Positions 21,099 to 31,921 are shown, counted from the first letter of the stretch. The stretch is 64,000 nt of DNA from Oleiphilus sp. (GCA_006212045.1 PZPK01000001.1:62001-126000); one strand, 5' to 3'. Notes: generated by a model not told the origin, from the letters alone. Translations and numbers: made by a program.

Positions 21099-21944
21099 CT
21101 ACTTCTTGGGACTTCTTCGATGTCGCGCCCGCTTATGCCTTCTGGCATCCTCTTCGGACTGTTTCGGTGAACGCTGCCCGGTTCTGATTTGCGGGAGATT
21201 AACAAGTGATCTCAGGTCGTTGATTTCCTTATTGTTAAGCTCTTCCCAAGCGCCCACTTTCAAGCGACTTGGCAAAAAGATACAACCATAACGAACCCGC
21301 TTCAAACGACTGACCTGAACGCCTTGTGACTCCCACAGACGCCTTACTTCACGATTCTTCCCTTCCATCAGCACGACATGAAACCATTGGTTGCTGGCTT
21401 CCCCGCCGAAGCGCTGGACATCCGTAAATTTCGCCAAGCCGTCTTCCAGCAATACACCCTCTTTCAGTCGGGCAATCATTTCGTCGTCAACATCCCCGCG
21501 TATACGTACCGCATATTCCCTGTCGACTTCATAAGACGGATGCATCAATCGATTGGCCAGTTCTCCATCCGTTGTCAGTATCAGTAAACCCGAGGTATTG
21601 ATATCCAGACGGCCAACAGAAATCCAGCGTTGATTCTTCAACTTGGGCAGATTCTCGAATATCGTGGGGCGCCCCTCAGGATCCGATCGCGAGCAGATCA
21701 CACCTTCCGGCTTGCTGTAGACAATAACCCGGTTATCCTGCTCGGCAGATTCCGGCAAGTAAACTTTTTTTCCATCGAGTTGAATGCGATCTGAGGGCAG
21801 AACCCGATCCCCAAGTTTAGCCCGCTCCCCGTTAACCGAAATACGACCTTCTGCTATCCAGCGCTCGACTTCTCGCCTGGAACCCGCGCCGGCCTGAGCA
21901 AGCACCTTCTGCAGTCGTTCTCCTGGCAGGGATGATTCACTCAT
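21099..21944 (-). CDS. rluB: 23S rRNA pseudouridine synthase RluB
   Basis: The 281-residue protein has an N-terminal S4 RNA-binding domain ([19 protein letters not shown]) and the RsuA/RluB-type catalytic domain with Asp in [15 protein letters not shown]. The basic C-terminal tail ([14 protein letters not shown]) is typical of RluB. In E. coli RluB converts U2605 of 23S rRNA to pseudouridine. RluE and RluF are close relatives, but the tail and length favour RluB. It ends 18 bases from the convergent cyclase gene. Confidence 0.9.
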   Translation of the reverse strand: MSESSLPGERLQKVLAQAGAGSRREVERWIAEGRISVNGERAKLGDRVLPSDRIQLDGKKVYLPESAEQDNRVIVYSKPEGVICSRSDPEGRPTIFENLPKLKNQRWISVGRLDINTSGLLILTTDGELANRLMHPSYEVDREYAVRIRGDVDDEMIARLKEGVLLEDGLAKFTDVQRFGGEASNQWFHVVLMEGKNREVRRLWESQGVQVSRLKRVRYGCIFLPSRLKVGAWEELNNKEINDLRSLVNLPQIRTGQRSPKQSEEDARRHKRARHRRSPKK

Positions 21945-21986
21945 ACCGGCTCCGATGCTGTTAGAATACCTGATCTCGTCAAAACA

Positions 21987-22601
21987 CTATGCATCTTGGG
22001 TTTCACTGGCTTTCAGTATCTCCTGTTTGAGATCCTCGTAGTCGTGCACGGCCGGATACTGTGGAAATTCCTCGATGACATTCCGGGGTGCCTTGAACAG
22101 TATTCCGGCTTCCGCCTGGCTCAGCATGGTCGTATCGTTATAGGAATCACCCGCCGCAATCACACGGTAATTAAGCAACTGGAATGCCCTTACGGATTGA
22201 CGTTTCGGATCCTTCTGACGTAAATGATAGTTCACGATATCGCCTTTATCGTTTACCTCAAGCTTGTGGCAAAACAAAGTCGGATAGCCCAGCTTGGCCA
22301 TCAACGGCATGCCGAACTCGTAAAACGTATCGGAAAGAATGACCAGCTGGAATCTAGGATTCAGCCATTCAACGAATTCTTTGGCTCCCGGCAAAGGATC
22401 AAGGGTCGCAATAACTTCCTGGATTTGGTGGATACCGTAACCATGCTCGGACAGTATATTCAAACGCTGACGCATCAGAACGTCGTAATCAGGTATATCC
22501 CTGGTCGTCGCCTTGAGCGCCTCAATTCCCGTTTTTTCGGCAAATGCAATCCAAATTTCGGGAATCAGCACTCCCTCCAGATCCAGACAAACCAGTTCCA
22601 C
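21987..22601 (-). CDS. thrH: ThrH, phosphoserine phosphatase / homoserine phosphotransferase
   Basis: The product (204 residues from the GTG at 22601) is very similar to P. aeruginosa ThrH over its whole length as I recall it. HAD-superfamily motifs are CLDLEGVLIPEIW with the nucleophile Asp, LSDTFYEF and GDSYNDTTML. ThrH dephosphorylates phosphoserine and can move phosphate to homoserine, bypassing threonine and serine biosynthetic defects. An in-frame start at 22640 would add 13 residues absent from the family; the GTG has GGAGA just upstream and gives the family's length. The gene is divergent from cysH, as in Pseudomonas. Confidence 0.92.
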   Translation of the reverse strand: MELVCLDLEGVLIPEIWIAFAEKTGIEALKATTRDIPDYDVLMRQRLNILSEHGYGIHQIQEVIATLDPLPGAKEFVEWLNPRFQLVILSDTFYEFGMPLMAKLGYPTLFCHKLEVNDKGDIVNYHLRQKDPKRQSVRAFQLLNYRVIAAGDSYNDTTMLSQAEAGILFKAPRNVIEEFPQYPAVHDYEDLKQEILKASETQDA

Positions 22602-22660
22602 GTTATTCTCCAAAAAGCCTATAGTTGAAAGCGGGCACATTCTAACGAATTCATTGAACC

Positions 22661-22688
22661 TTGCATATTGCTAAATCTGCTTTAGAAT
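22661..22688 (+). promoter_or_regulatory. Sigma-70 promoter of cysH
   Basis: TTGCAT at 22661-22666 and TAGAAT at 22683-22688 are 16 bases apart, placing the start of transcription near 22695 and the cysH ATG at 22718. This also argues against translation starting at 22661, which lies in the -35 box. CysB control is expected but no site was assigned. Confidence 0.55.
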
Positions 22689-22717
22689 CCCGCCCTATTC
22701 TGTCAGGACACAATATT

Positions 22718-23461
22718 ATGACGATTGATTTCAAAGACCCGAGTCACATCACGCAAGAAGCCATTGCGCAGTTAAATCAGGAGCTGGCAGAAAAATCCCC
22801 GCGCCAGATTCTGAAGTTCGCACTCAGCCAATTCGATTCGATCGGAATATCATTCAGCGGATCAGAAGATGTCTGCCTGATAGAAATGGGCCACAAACTC
22901 AGATCCCCTCTACCCGTTTTCTCGCTGGATACAGGACGTCTTCACCCGGAAACCTATCAGTTCATTGAACGGGTCAGAGAGCACTATGGGATTGATATCG
23001 AAATACTCAGCCCCGACGCACAACAGCTGCAGGATTTTGTAAAGAAGAAAGGGCTTTTCAGCTTTTATCAAGATGGCCACAAAGAATGCTGCGGCATCCG
23101 AAAAGTGGCACCTTTACGCAACAAGCTGTCCGGGCTCAGCGCCTGGATCACCGGTCAGCGCAAGGACCAGAGCCCCAGCACGCGTTCCGAGGTTCCTGTC
23201 ATAGAAATTGATGAAGCCAACTCACAAGGCGATCGGAAGCTGATCAAGTTCAACCCTTTAGCGAACTGGAGTTCAAAAGAAGTGTGGGATTATATCAGGC
23301 TCTCTGAAGCGCCCTATAACGCACTGCATGAAAAGGGCTTCGTCAGTATCGGATGCGAACCCTGCACGCGCCCGGTACTGCCCAACCAACACGAGCGCGA
23401 AGGCCGCTGGTGGTGGGAAGAAGAAACGCAGAAGGAATGCGGCTTACACGTCAAGGAGTAA
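22718..23461 (+). CDS. cysH: CysH, adenylyl-sulfate (APS) reductase, iron-sulfur type
   Basis: The 247-residue protein belongs to the CysH family, with the P-loop-like SFSGSEDV. It has two cysteine pairs, ECCGIRK and GCEPCTRP, which bind a [4Fe-4S] cluster in the APS-reducing subfamily. The catalytic tail is KECGLHVKE. The cluster motif points to APS rather than PAPS as substrate, as in Pseudomonas. It reduces activated sulfate to sulfite in cysteine synthesis, using thioredoxin. The start at 22718 follows an AGGA about ten bases upstream. cysB is encoded convergently next door, supporting the assimilation role. Confidence 0.95.
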   Translation: MTIDFKDPSHITQEAIAQLNQELAEKSPRQILKFALSQFDSIGISFSGSEDVCLIEMGHKLRSPLPVFSLDTGRLHPETYQFIERVREHYGIDIEILSPDAQQLQDFVKKKGLFSFYQDGHKECCGIRKVAPLRNKLSGLSAWITGQRKDQSPSTRSEVPVIEIDEANSQGDRKLIKFNPLANWSSKEVWDYIRLSEAPYNALHEKGFVSIGCEPCTRPVLPNQHEREGRWWWEEETQKECGLHVKE

Positions 23462-23493
23462 GTGCGAACCGCCTGTGTCCAGCAGCACTATGG

Positions 23494-24489
<996 letters not shown>

Positions 24490-24516
24490 TCAAATTAGTT
24501 ATAAAACTATAATTAA

Positions 24517-24535
24517 ATATTCTTATTGAGAATAT
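24517..24535. promoter_or_regulatory. Inverted repeat in the cysB / tauE divergent promoter
   Basis: ATATTCT and AGAATAT (7-base arms, 5-base spacer) overlap the TATAAT at 24532-24537 that is the likely -10 of the TauE/SafE gene. A second near-palindrome, AGTT-ATAA-AACT, lies at about 24497-24508 in the same AT-rich 131-base gap. A LysR-type regulator such as CysB is the obvious candidate binder, but the match to a CysB site cannot be verified here. Confidence 0.45.
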
Positions 24536-24602
24536 AATCCGTGCTCTATAGTTTCGTTTCTTCCAGCCTCTTTTTATTACTGATTCAATATAGACCAATC
24601 CC

Positions 24603-25403
24603 ATGGAATTTCTCGCATTAGGCGAATTTATTAAGTATGTATTCACCGGGGCCGCTGTCGGTTTCGCCGTTGGCCTCACGGGTGTGGGAGGCGGCTCTCT
24701 CATGACGCCTATGCTGATTATGTTCCATTTTCCACCCCACATCGCGATCGGCACCGATCTGATTTATGCTGCTGGCACCAAGGCCAGTGGCGTGTTCGCG
24801 CATGCGAAGCAGGCCACAATCAACTGGTCTATCGTGCTGCGCCTCGGAATGGGAAGCATCCCGGCATCACTGATAACGATATACTTTCTGAAGAATATCT
24901 TTGGCAGTCCCGAGCAATATCAGGAAATCCTGCTAACAACCCTGGGCATCATGCTGGTGCTGACCGCCCTGGTTATCCTGTTTAAACCACTGCTGAATCG
25001 CTCATTTGCACTGTCGGAAAGAGAGTTCACAAAACTGAAAAGGTATCAGGCTCCGTTGACGGTGCTCATGGGTGCACTCCTTGGCGTCGCGGTCACACTC
25101 ACCTCGGTGGGTGCAGGAGCCTTTGGCGCAGCCATTCTGATGACACTGTACCCCCGTTTAAGTCCCGTCACCATTATTGGAACTGACATTGCACATGCCG
25201 TCCCTCTCACATTGATTGCCGGACTTGGCCATATGCAATTGGGCAATGTCGATTTTATGCTGCTGAGCTGTCTGTTGATCGGTTCCTTGCCGGCCATACA
25301 CTTCGGATCCAGGATGAGCAAGCGGGTGCCCAGTCATATATTACAGGCCGTCCTGGCTACTTTGTTGCTGGTAATCGGCTTCAAATATGCACTATTTTCG
25401 TGA
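24603..25403 (+). CDS. TauE/SafE family sulfite exporter-like membrane protein
   Basis: The 266-residue protein has about eight hydrophobic segments and the family's paired glycine-rich motifs: GFAVGLTGVGGGSLMTPML near the N terminus and GVAVTLTSVGAGAFGAAIL in the second half, the two-fold repeat of TauE/SafE. Characterised members export sulfite, sulfoacetate or related organosulfur anions. Divergence from cysB and proximity to cysH suggest it moves a sulfur compound, but the substrate is an inference. It appears monocistronic. Confidence 0.85.
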   Translation: MEFLALGEFIKYVFTGAAVGFAVGLTGVGGGSLMTPMLIMFHFPPHIAIGTDLIYAAGTKASGVFAHAKQATINWSIVLRLGMGSIPASLITIYFLKNIFGSPEQYQEILLTTLGIMLVLTALVILFKPLLNRSFALSEREFTKLKRYQAPLTVLMGALLGVAVTLTSVGAGAFGAAILMTLYPRLSPVTIIGTDIAHAVPLTLIAGLGHMQLGNVDFMLLSCLLIGSLPAIHFGSRMSKRVPSHILQAVLATLLLVIGFKYALFS

Positions 25404-25508
25404 ATGCTTGCCTGTAACTTGAGATCTGACTCCTATCCCATTGATTTTTACTATAAGATTGGCATCTCGAAACAAGTACAAATCACTTAGATAAGAGTAG
25501 CTGCTGCG

Positions 25509-28223
25509 ATGCTTTTGCAGACAAAATTTCTGGCGCCAACGTATAACCCCAAGAGCGTAGACCGCTCCCGTTTGCTGGACAGGCTTGATGCTCGCAGCGC
25601 ACGCAAACTGGTGCTGATAGCCGCGCCGGCCGGATTCGGAAAAACCACGCTGGCCTTGCAGTGGCTGAACTCACACGACAAAGCTTTTTGCTGGCTGTCA
25701 CTCGATCAGATGGACAACGACAGCAATCGTTTCTGGCGCTATGTGATAGGCGCCATCAGCACTCACATTTCCGACTTCGGCAAAGAAGCTGTCGCCCTGC
25801 TGGACCAGCAACAGGCAGAACATGCAGCCACAGCGCTCATTAATGAGCTGAATCAATGGTCCATGAGCGGCAATCACCTGGTTCTGATTCTGGATGACTT
25901 CCATGTGATTGATGATCCCGAAACACTTCGGACATTTTCCTATTTCATCGATTTTCTGCCGCCAAATATTGAAATCATTCTGACCTCACGATTTGAGCCT
26001 CCGCTTCCTGTTTCTCGCTGGAGCGTCAAAAACTGGGTGGACACAATTTATGCCTCAGATCTGGTTTTTTCTCTGGAAGAATCCAAACGCTTTTTTACGA
26101 ATTATATGGGGCTGCAGCTCTCTGACGAACAGATCAAAGAGATCTACAACAAAACTGAGGGCTGGATTGCTGCGATGCAACTCACGGCACTATCTGCATC
26201 CGGCAATGCAGACGCAATTCAGGCAAAGCTGCCCGCGTCCAGGCTGATGGCGGATGAGCGCCACTTTTCCCATTATGTCATTTCCGAAATTCTCGAACAT
26301 CAGCCCGAAGATCTGGGTCAATTCCTGCTGGAAACCTCCTGCCTGTTAAGACTGAACAGTCAACTCTGCAATGCGATCTGCAAACGCGAGGACAGTCAGG
26401 CCATGCTGGAGCAGCTGCTGGCTAAAAATCTGTTTACGATCCCCCTGGACAAACACAACGAGTGGTTCAGATACCACGAAATGTTCAGAGACTCTCTGTT
26501 AACACGTTTTAAAAGCCAGGCCCCGGACCGATTACTCCAACTTCAGCAAGATGCCATACGCTGGCTAATTGAAAATGGTCTGCCACATGAAGCGATTGAG
26601 CAGGCTGTGTTGATCAAGGATTGGGATCTGCTTGCGGATCTGCTTGAGAAGAATGGCAACAACCTGATCCATGAAGGCCATCACCTACCGATACTGCAAT
26701 GGCTGAACAATGTACCCGAGCCGACTTTTGCAAGCTCCCCCCGCCTGATAATGCTGAAAATATGGGCGCTTTTTTTCAGCAACAAGATCGAGGTTATTGA
26801 GCCTCTTCTGGACGAGCTTGAGGCTCTCATCGATCAGCAAAGAATTGATGAAGTGGAAACCAGCACACACGAACTCATTGATCTGCATAGCGAGATCTCG
26901 CTGATTCGCTCCTACCTTGCCCGATCACACTCTGATCTCAGCAGCGCCAGTGAGCTCACCAAGCAGGTACTGGAAGAGCTGGACAACACCAACATGCCGC
27001 TGAAGTCGGTGACTTACTACGGTATCGGTCTGGACAGCTTTACGATCGGTGACCTTGAATCTGCCGAAGCAGCGCTCAAATCTGCCATTGAACACGGAAA
27101 ACGTGAAAAGAAGTACACAACAGTGCTCTCCAGCAGCGGTCTGCTTGGCTGGATCTACTATTATCAGGGAAAGTTGCAGATCGCGCTTGAGACCGGAACG
27201 GCCTGCCAGCAGTGGATCGACAGCTATCAGGACCCGACACAACCCAGAGTCATCTCATGCTGGCAGAACAGCTGCATGGCGATGATTCATATTCAACGTG
27301 CCGAGTACACGATCGCGCAATCCCATATCAATCCACTACTGAAGCATATTACGCTTGGCACCGAACCCGGTCTGCACATATTGATTCAGTACACCTATGC
27401 GACATACCTGTTCTCACGCAGAGAATACATTGAGGCGATAGAGCGACTGGAAGATGCGCAGTCGGTTTATCAGCATAAAAAAGAGTCCATCGTTTTCGAG
27501 CCCCCGAGTTTAAGCTCCCTGAAAGCACGCTGCCTGATGGCACTTGGCAAGCCCGAGAAAGCCGAGCGGGTTCTGGATGCGCTGGATAGCCGCGACATTA
27601 CCAGCATTCCGCTCAACTTCGAAGACATCAACCTGACCAGGGTGCGCCTGTTTATTCACCAGAATAAACTTGATCTGGCCTTGGAGGTGACTCAGCGTCT
27701 GGTGAAACAAACGCAGGAAAAACGTCACGACTATCACCTCATTCAGGCCATGACACTCAAAGCCCTGATTTATGTAAAGACAGGCCAGAAAGAGCTGGCA
27801 CGCAAAGCCATCAACACCTCCATTGCCATGGCCTCCCAGGAAGGGTTTGTGGCGGTGTACACCAATGAAACGAGCGAGATATCCAAAGTGCTGTCATTGG
27901 CCGATCACATCGATGTTTCCGACCACTACCTGCGCAAACTTTCCAGCGAAATGGGCTTAAAGCAGGAGCAGGCCAAACCGACGGATGAGTTACCGGGTGC
28001 CGCTGCCTTTGAAAACAATCTGCAGCTGCTTGAACCTCTGAGTCAACGCGAGCTGGAAGTATTGAAACTGATCGACCAGGGATTGGCCAACAAGGAAATC
28101 GCCCTGAAGCTTTCTCTGGCGCCCGCGACGGTCAAGGCACACATACGTAACCTGTATGGAAAAATTGCCGCAAAAAGCCGCACGGAAGCCTTGTCCAAAG
28201 CGCGTCAGCTCGGAATTCTTTGA
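25509..28223 (+). CDS. MalT-type large ATP-binding LuxR family regulator (LAL)
   Basis: The 904-residue protein has a Walker A APAGFGKTT at 39-47, a Walker B-type HLVLILDDFHVID near 125-138, a long helical TPR-like middle region (about 370-800) and a C-terminal LuxR helix-turn-helix (about 840-904, LSQRELEVLKLIDQGLANKEIA). Such STAND-type activators bind ATP and a small inducer, oligomerise and activate transcription. MalT senses maltotriose, but no maltose genes lie nearby, so the inducer and targets are unknown. The downstream 336-base gap holds a CRP-like site and a strong terminator. Confidence 0.93.
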   Translation: MLLQTKFLAPTYNPKSVDRSRLLDRLDARSARKLVLIAAPAGFGKTTLALQWLNSHDKAFCWLSLDQMDNDSNRFWRYVIGAISTHISDFGKEAVALLDQQQAEHAATALINELNQWSMSGNHLVLILDDFHVIDDPETLRTFSYFIDFLPPNIEIILTSRFEPPLPVSRWSVKNWVDTIYASDLVFSLEESKRFFTNYMGLQLSDEQIKEIYNKTEGWIAAMQLTALSASGNADAIQAKLPASRLMADERHFSHYVISEILEHQPEDLGQFLLETSCLLRLNSQLCNAICKREDSQAMLEQLLAKNLFTIPLDKHNEWFRYHEMFRDSLLTRFKSQAPDRLLQLQQDAIRWLIENGLPHEAIEQAVLIKDWDLLADLLEKNGNNLIHEGHHLPILQWLNNVPEPTFASSPRLIMLKIWALFFSNKIEVIEPLLDELEALIDQQRIDEVETSTHELIDLHSEISLIRSYLARSHSDLSSASELTKQVLEELDNTNMPLKSVTYYGIGLDSFTIGDLESAEAALKSAIEHGKREKKYTTVLSSSGLLGWIYYYQGKLQIALETGTACQQWIDSYQDPTQPRVISCWQNSCMAMIHIQRAEYTIAQSHINPLLKHITLGTEPGLHILIQYTYATYLFSRREYIEAIERLEDAQSVYQHKKESIVFEPPSLSSLKARCLMALGKPEKAERVLDALDSRDITSIPLNFEDINLTRVRLFIHQNKLDLALEVTQRLVKQTQEKRHDYHLIQAMTLKALIYVKTGQKELARKAINTSIAMASQEGFVAVYTNETSEISKVLSLADHIDVSDHYLRKLSSEMGLKQEQAKPTDELPGAAAFENNLQLLEPLSQRELEVLKLIDQGLANKEIALKLSLAPATVKAHIRNLYGKIAAKSRTEALSKARQLGIL

Positions 28224-28287
28224 GCATCGCATGAATTAGTCATTGCGGTTAATCCGCCCCCCCAACGAATGCAACAAAGGCGTTTTT

Positions 28288-28303
28288 TGTGACGAATGTC
28301 ACG
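28288..28303. promoter_or_regulatory. CRP/Vfr-like binding site
   Basis: TGTGA, six bases, TCACG matches the CRP consensus TGTGA-N6-TCACA except for the last base. It lies 65 bases past the LuxR gene stop. AT-rich AATATTAC at 28315-28322 downstream may supply a -10 element, though spacing is not ideal for a class II site. Confidence 0.5.
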
Positions 28304-28472
28304 CAGATCTGAAAAATATTACCGAGCCTACGCCCTATGGACGATCCTTTTACGCCCCCCTGCTCCCTAAACTACAACCATCGAAACAAACTTCGTTGAG
28401 CAGGAAACTCAGGCCTTTCTGTTCAATTCGGCTTTCCGATCAGGGCCTCCCTACAAAGCCCTACTTGAGAAT

Positions 28473-28516
28473 GCGATGATCTGAAATGTTCGGCTTCAGT
28501 TCATCGCTTTTTTTTT
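28473..28516 (+). terminator. Intrinsic terminator
   Basis: The stem GCGATGA / TCATCGC continues through a T-T mismatch into CTGAA / TTCAG around a nine-base loop, and is followed directly by a run of nine T. This is a strong plus-strand rho-independent terminator 250 bases after the LuxR stop codon. Confidence 0.85.
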
Positions 28517-28559
28517 CGTCCAGAGAAAAGTCCCACATCCCATTCAACAGATTCTTCGA

Positions 28560-30689
28560 CTAGACGCCAATACTCCGCTTAAATGGTGGCAAGGCATCCA
28601 ACAGCAACTGCCCGTAGCGACGACTGACAAGACGTTGATCCAGGATCGTCACGACTCCTCTATCCTCCTCGGTACGAATGAGGCGTCCACATGCCTGGAT
28701 CAGTCGCAGACTCGCATCCGGCACGGAAACCTCCATAAAGGGATTTCGTCCCTGCTGCTCAAGCCATTCACTGATGCTCTCCTCGAGCGGGTCGTTTGGG
28801 ACGGAAAAAGGTATCTTTGCAATCACAACATGCGTCAGATATTTACCCGGGAGATCGATGCCCTCTGCCATCGAAGCCAGGCCAAAGAGTATGCTGCGCT
28901 TGCCGGCATCAATCATTTCACGATGGGTCGCGACCAGCTCCTGCTTCCCCATGTCGTCCTGCGTCATTACCTGCTCCCGGGTGTCACGCGCCAGCCCGTA
29001 AAACACATCATTCATCTGACGTCGAGAACTGAATAGCACCAGTACAGCCTTATGCGACCCGATAATTTCATCGAAACGCTCACATATTTCTGTTGTATGC
29101 GCCTCCGCATCACTTGGCAACGAGGACATTCGGGGAATCACCAGCTCTGCCACATTTCCGAAATCGAAGGGGCTAACCACACAATGATAAATACTGGCCT
29201 CCGGCAATCCGGATTTATAGGCCAGACGATCAAAACGTCCCAAGGCCGTTAAGGTTGCAGAAGTCAGCACAGCGGCATAGGCCCTTTTCCACAGAGACTG
29301 GTAGAGCACCTTGCCGGCATTGAGAGGGCTTCCGAACAACACGATGTCCGACTGGCTTTCCTGGTCCCTGTATACCAGCCAGCAGGCATCCGGAATGCTC
29401 TCCTTGCTGCGGTCTTTCGCGTAAAATATCCAAAGCTGGTAATAGTTTTCCGCGCGGTTGCATAAACTGCCCATCACAGGGAACCACTGCTCACCCTCTT
29501 CACGTGACAGCCCACAATCCGATTTTTCGTCCACTGCAGCCGACACCTCACTGCGTAGGTCATCCAGAATTCTCACCAGTGATGCGAACATCATTTTGAG
29601 CTCAATCGCCTGCTTTACCAGCTCTTCCGGCAGTCGGCCGCCTGAAAAACGATACCGCCGATCCGAACTGTTATCCTCCTGCAGCCAGGCGATGCCCTGC
29701 TCCAGCGAGGCAAACAACGATTCCGTCAGACTGTGAATACTGGTTGCCAGACCTGCAATCTCATCAATATGCCGCGCAAGATAATTGGAAGGCCCAAGGT
29801 ACGGTGCAAATTCAGCCATTGACTTGGTAAGGGTTTTCAGCCAGTTCTGAACCGCCTTCAGCCCACCACTGACCGTAAAATGCCCAAGTGCTTTATCCGC
29901 GAGATGATGAGCCTCGTCAAACACATAAATCGAAGACTCAGGCGATGGCAATATCACCCCTCCTCCCAAGGCAAGATCCGATAGCACCAGATCATGATTC
30001 GCGACTATGACATCGGCCTCGTCCCATTGCTTGCGCGCTTCATAATAAGGACAAGTATTGAAATAGCTGCATCTTCGATTCGCACATTGCTGATTGTCCG
30101 TGGCCAGACCTCGCCATATTTCCTGTGGTATCGCGCTCGGCCAGCTGTCCCGGTCGCCATCCCATTCACCGGAGGCATAGCGTGACAAAAACAGCTGCAA
30201 CTCTTCTTCATTCAAGGCATCTTCACGCTGTTCCATCAGAAACATAGGTAAAGTATTCTGGTCCGTATTCAAGGCTTCCAGATGATGATCCAGTTTACTA
30301 AGGCAGATATAACGTCCGCGGCCTTTCGCCAGTGCGTAGGAAAAGCTCAAGCCGGAATGCCTTGCCAGCTCGGGCAGATCTTTCGACAGCACCTGCTCTT
30401 GCAGAGCGGTCGTTGCCGTTGAAATCACGACTTTACGGTTCTCCGCCAAGGCAAGGGGGAGCACCGAAATGGAATAGGCCAGTGTTTTACCTGTCCCAGT
30501 ACCTGCTTCCACAACACAGACCCCCGGTGGGCTCTTGCGCTCACCCTCCTCGCTTGTTTCGATCGCGCCCAAATATTTTGCAATCTCGGCGATCATAACG
30601 CGCTGTCCAAAGCGAGGCCTGAAACCTTCTCGTGACGTGAATTTACGATAACTACTTTGGATATGTTCTTTCTGTTCTTGGGTGAGCAT
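28560..30689 (-). CDS. dinG: DinG-type ATP-dependent DNA helicase
   Basis: The protein (709 residues from the ATG at 30689) is an XPD-like superfamily 2 helicase. It has Walker A VEAGTGTGKTLAYS, a DEAH box VFDEAHHLAD, cysteines for an iron-sulfur cluster (around CLSKL and CANRRCSYFNTCPYYEA) and the C-terminal QACGRLIRTEEDRGVV motif VI. DinG unwinds 5'-3' and removes R-loops and DNA structures. A GTG at 30740 would add 17 residues; the MLTQEQKEHIQ start aligns with Pseudomonas DinG and is preferred, though neither has a good ribosome site. Confidence 0.93.
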   Translation of the reverse strand: MLTQEQKEHIQSSYRKFTSREGFRPRFGQRVMIAEIAKYLGAIETSEEGERKSPPGVCVVEAGTGTGKTLAYSISVLPLALAENRKVVISTATTALQEQVLSKDLPELARHSGLSFSYALAKGRGRYICLSKLDHHLEALNTDQNTLPMFLMEQREDALNEEELQLFLSRYASGEWDGDRDSWPSAIPQEIWRGLATDNQQCANRRCSYFNTCPYYEARKQWDEADVIVANHDLVLSDLALGGGVILPSPESSIYVFDEAHHLADKALGHFTVSGGLKAVQNWLKTLTKSMAEFAPYLGPSNYLARHIDEIAGLATSIHSLTESLFASLEQGIAWLQEDNSSDRRYRFSGGRLPEELVKQAIELKMMFASLVRILDDLRSEVSAAVDEKSDCGLSREEGEQWFPVMGSLCNRAENYYQLWIFYAKDRSKESIPDACWLVYRDQESQSDIVLFGSPLNAGKVLYQSLWKRAYAAVLTSATLTALGRFDRLAYKSGLPEASIYHCVVSPFDFGNVAELVIPRMSSLPSDAEAHTTEICERFDEIIGSHKAVLVLFSSRRQMNDVFYGLARDTREQVMTQDDMGKQELVATHREMIDAGKRSILFGLASMAEGIDLPGKYLTHVVIAKIPFSVPNDPLEESISEWLEQQGRNPFMEVSVPDASLRLIQACGRLIRTEEDRGVVTILDQRLVSRRYGQLLLDALPPFKRSIGV

Positions 30690-30823
30690 GTTTGAGCGGA
30701 ATGAATTCTGACTAAACCCGGCATTCTCCGGATACAGCACAACCGGGTCAATCGCTTTTATGTATGCTCAAAGCTGGCTGCCATCGTTGTCACAACCTAC
30801 GCCCGGAAATCTGGCCGTCCAGA

Positions 30824-31711
30824 TCAGGTACTTCCCGCCAAGGTACGTTCCCGGTACTCGCTGGGTGAGATACCCAGTACTTTTCGAAAAACCCGCGAAA
30901 AATAGAGCGAATCCTCGTACCCTAGCTGAAATCCGATCTCCGCAATGCCCGCGCCACCAGCTTCGAGCAGCAAACAGGCCTGCTCAACCTTCATATGGGT
31001 AAAATGCTGCATCGGAGAGTGTCCGGTCAACGCCTTGTAGCGACGATTAAAATAATACTTTGATAGACCGCTGGACTCCGCGAGTTCGTCCAGCGTGAGG
31101 TTTCGATGCAGATTCTGACGCATAAAAGCACTGACCCTTGCCACCGAATCAACCGTGTTTCGGTGGGCCTGCCGATTACCGCTCCATGCGAGATAGCTTA
31201 GTATGCCCCGCATCTGGTTTGCCGCATAAATAAAAATAGGCTGGCTATAGCCCGAGGTCACCGTCGCCATCAAAGAGCGAAACAGGGATTGCAGGGTCAG
31301 ATCACCCGTTTGCGGAAGCATAGGCGAATGGCAATCCGATAATAATTCGTCGCAGAAAGCTGAGGCCTCATCTCCGAGAAAATGAAACCAGAACAAAGAC
31401 CAGGGATTATTGGAGCGTGCCGCATAGGCATGAAGCTGACCCGGAGCCAGAAGCGCGATTTGACCCGCCTGAACCTTCCACTGCGACTCATTGCATGTCA
31501 GCACACCCTCGCCATCCATACAATACATCAGCAGATAATCGTCGTGATTCTCACGCTTCATGGAGTGCCGGTGTGCTTTCGGGTAATAACCGAGCGCCAA
31601 AGGATACAAGCCTCGCCCAAGGGCATGATTCTCCAGCCTGACTTGCAGGCCTCGTGGCACAATAATTCGCACCGCATCTTTTGACAGCGGCCAGTCCGAC
31701 GGTTCACTCAT
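30824..31711 (-). CDS. mmsR: AraC family activator, MmsR-like
   Basis: From the ATG at 31711 (GAGAG upstream) the protein has 295 residues. An N-terminal AraC ligand-binding region includes ALGRGLYPLALGYYP and a cupin-like DDYLLMYCMDGEGVL. The C-terminal double helix-turn-helix (about 195-290) includes LDELAESSGLSKYYFNRRYKALTGHSP and the signature YEDSLYFSRVFRKVLGISPSEYR. It is divergent from mmsA; in P. aeruginosa MmsR activates mmsAB for valine degradation, so the same role is inferred. A longer reading upstream exists but overlaps the mmsA side and lacks family support. Confidence 0.88.
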   Translation of the reverse strand: MSEPSDWPLSKDAVRIIVPRGLQVRLENHALGRGLYPLALGYYPKAHRHSMKRENHDDYLLMYCMDGEGVLTCNESQWKVQAGQIALLAPGQLHAYAARSNNPWSLFWFHFLGDEASAFCDELLSDCHSPMLPQTGDLTLQSLFRSLMATVTSGYSQPIFIYAANQMRGILSYLAWSGNRQAHRNTVDSVARVSAFMRQNLHRNLTLDELAESSGLSKYYFNRRYKALTGHSPMQHFTHMKVEQACLLLEAGGAGIAEIGFQLGYEDSLYFSRVFRKVLGISPSEYRERTLAGST

Positions 31712-31921
31712 GACAAATATCTCTCGCTTGAATCCTAAAACAAGAGCAATATCGTCCATGTAGTGAGCAAGATAGTCAATTGAAGCGCGCCAATAAGAGA
31801 GTAAAGTGACAAAATAAATACCGCCGCGTTGGCTCCGCTTCCTGAAGGCGTTTTCGCTCCGGCAGTTTTTCCGGCAAACTCGGCATTGAATCATCCAGCC
31901 AGAACAAGAAAGGTAAGTACG

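Larger units (their letters stand above)
28224..28559 (+). other. Intergenic region that may encode a small RNA
   Basis: The 336-base gap between the LuxR gene and convergent dinG has no supported protein gene. It contains a near-consensus CRP/Vfr site at 28288-28303 and a strong intrinsic terminator at 28473-28516, about 170-180 bases apart. In between are short hairpins, including TGAG-CAGGAAA-CTCA near 28399-28413 with AGGA in its loop. The layout fits a separate small RNA, though the terminator could also simply end the LuxR mRNA. Confidence 0.4.

Noticed and set aside
22661-22717. An upstream TTG start of cysH
   Set aside because: It lies in the -35 box of a good promoter and would add residues absent from the family.
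28243-28479. A 78-codon open frame with CNKGVFCDECHADL near its start
   Set aside because: It overlaps the CRP-like site and runs into the terminator stem, has no ribosome site and shows no family resemblance.
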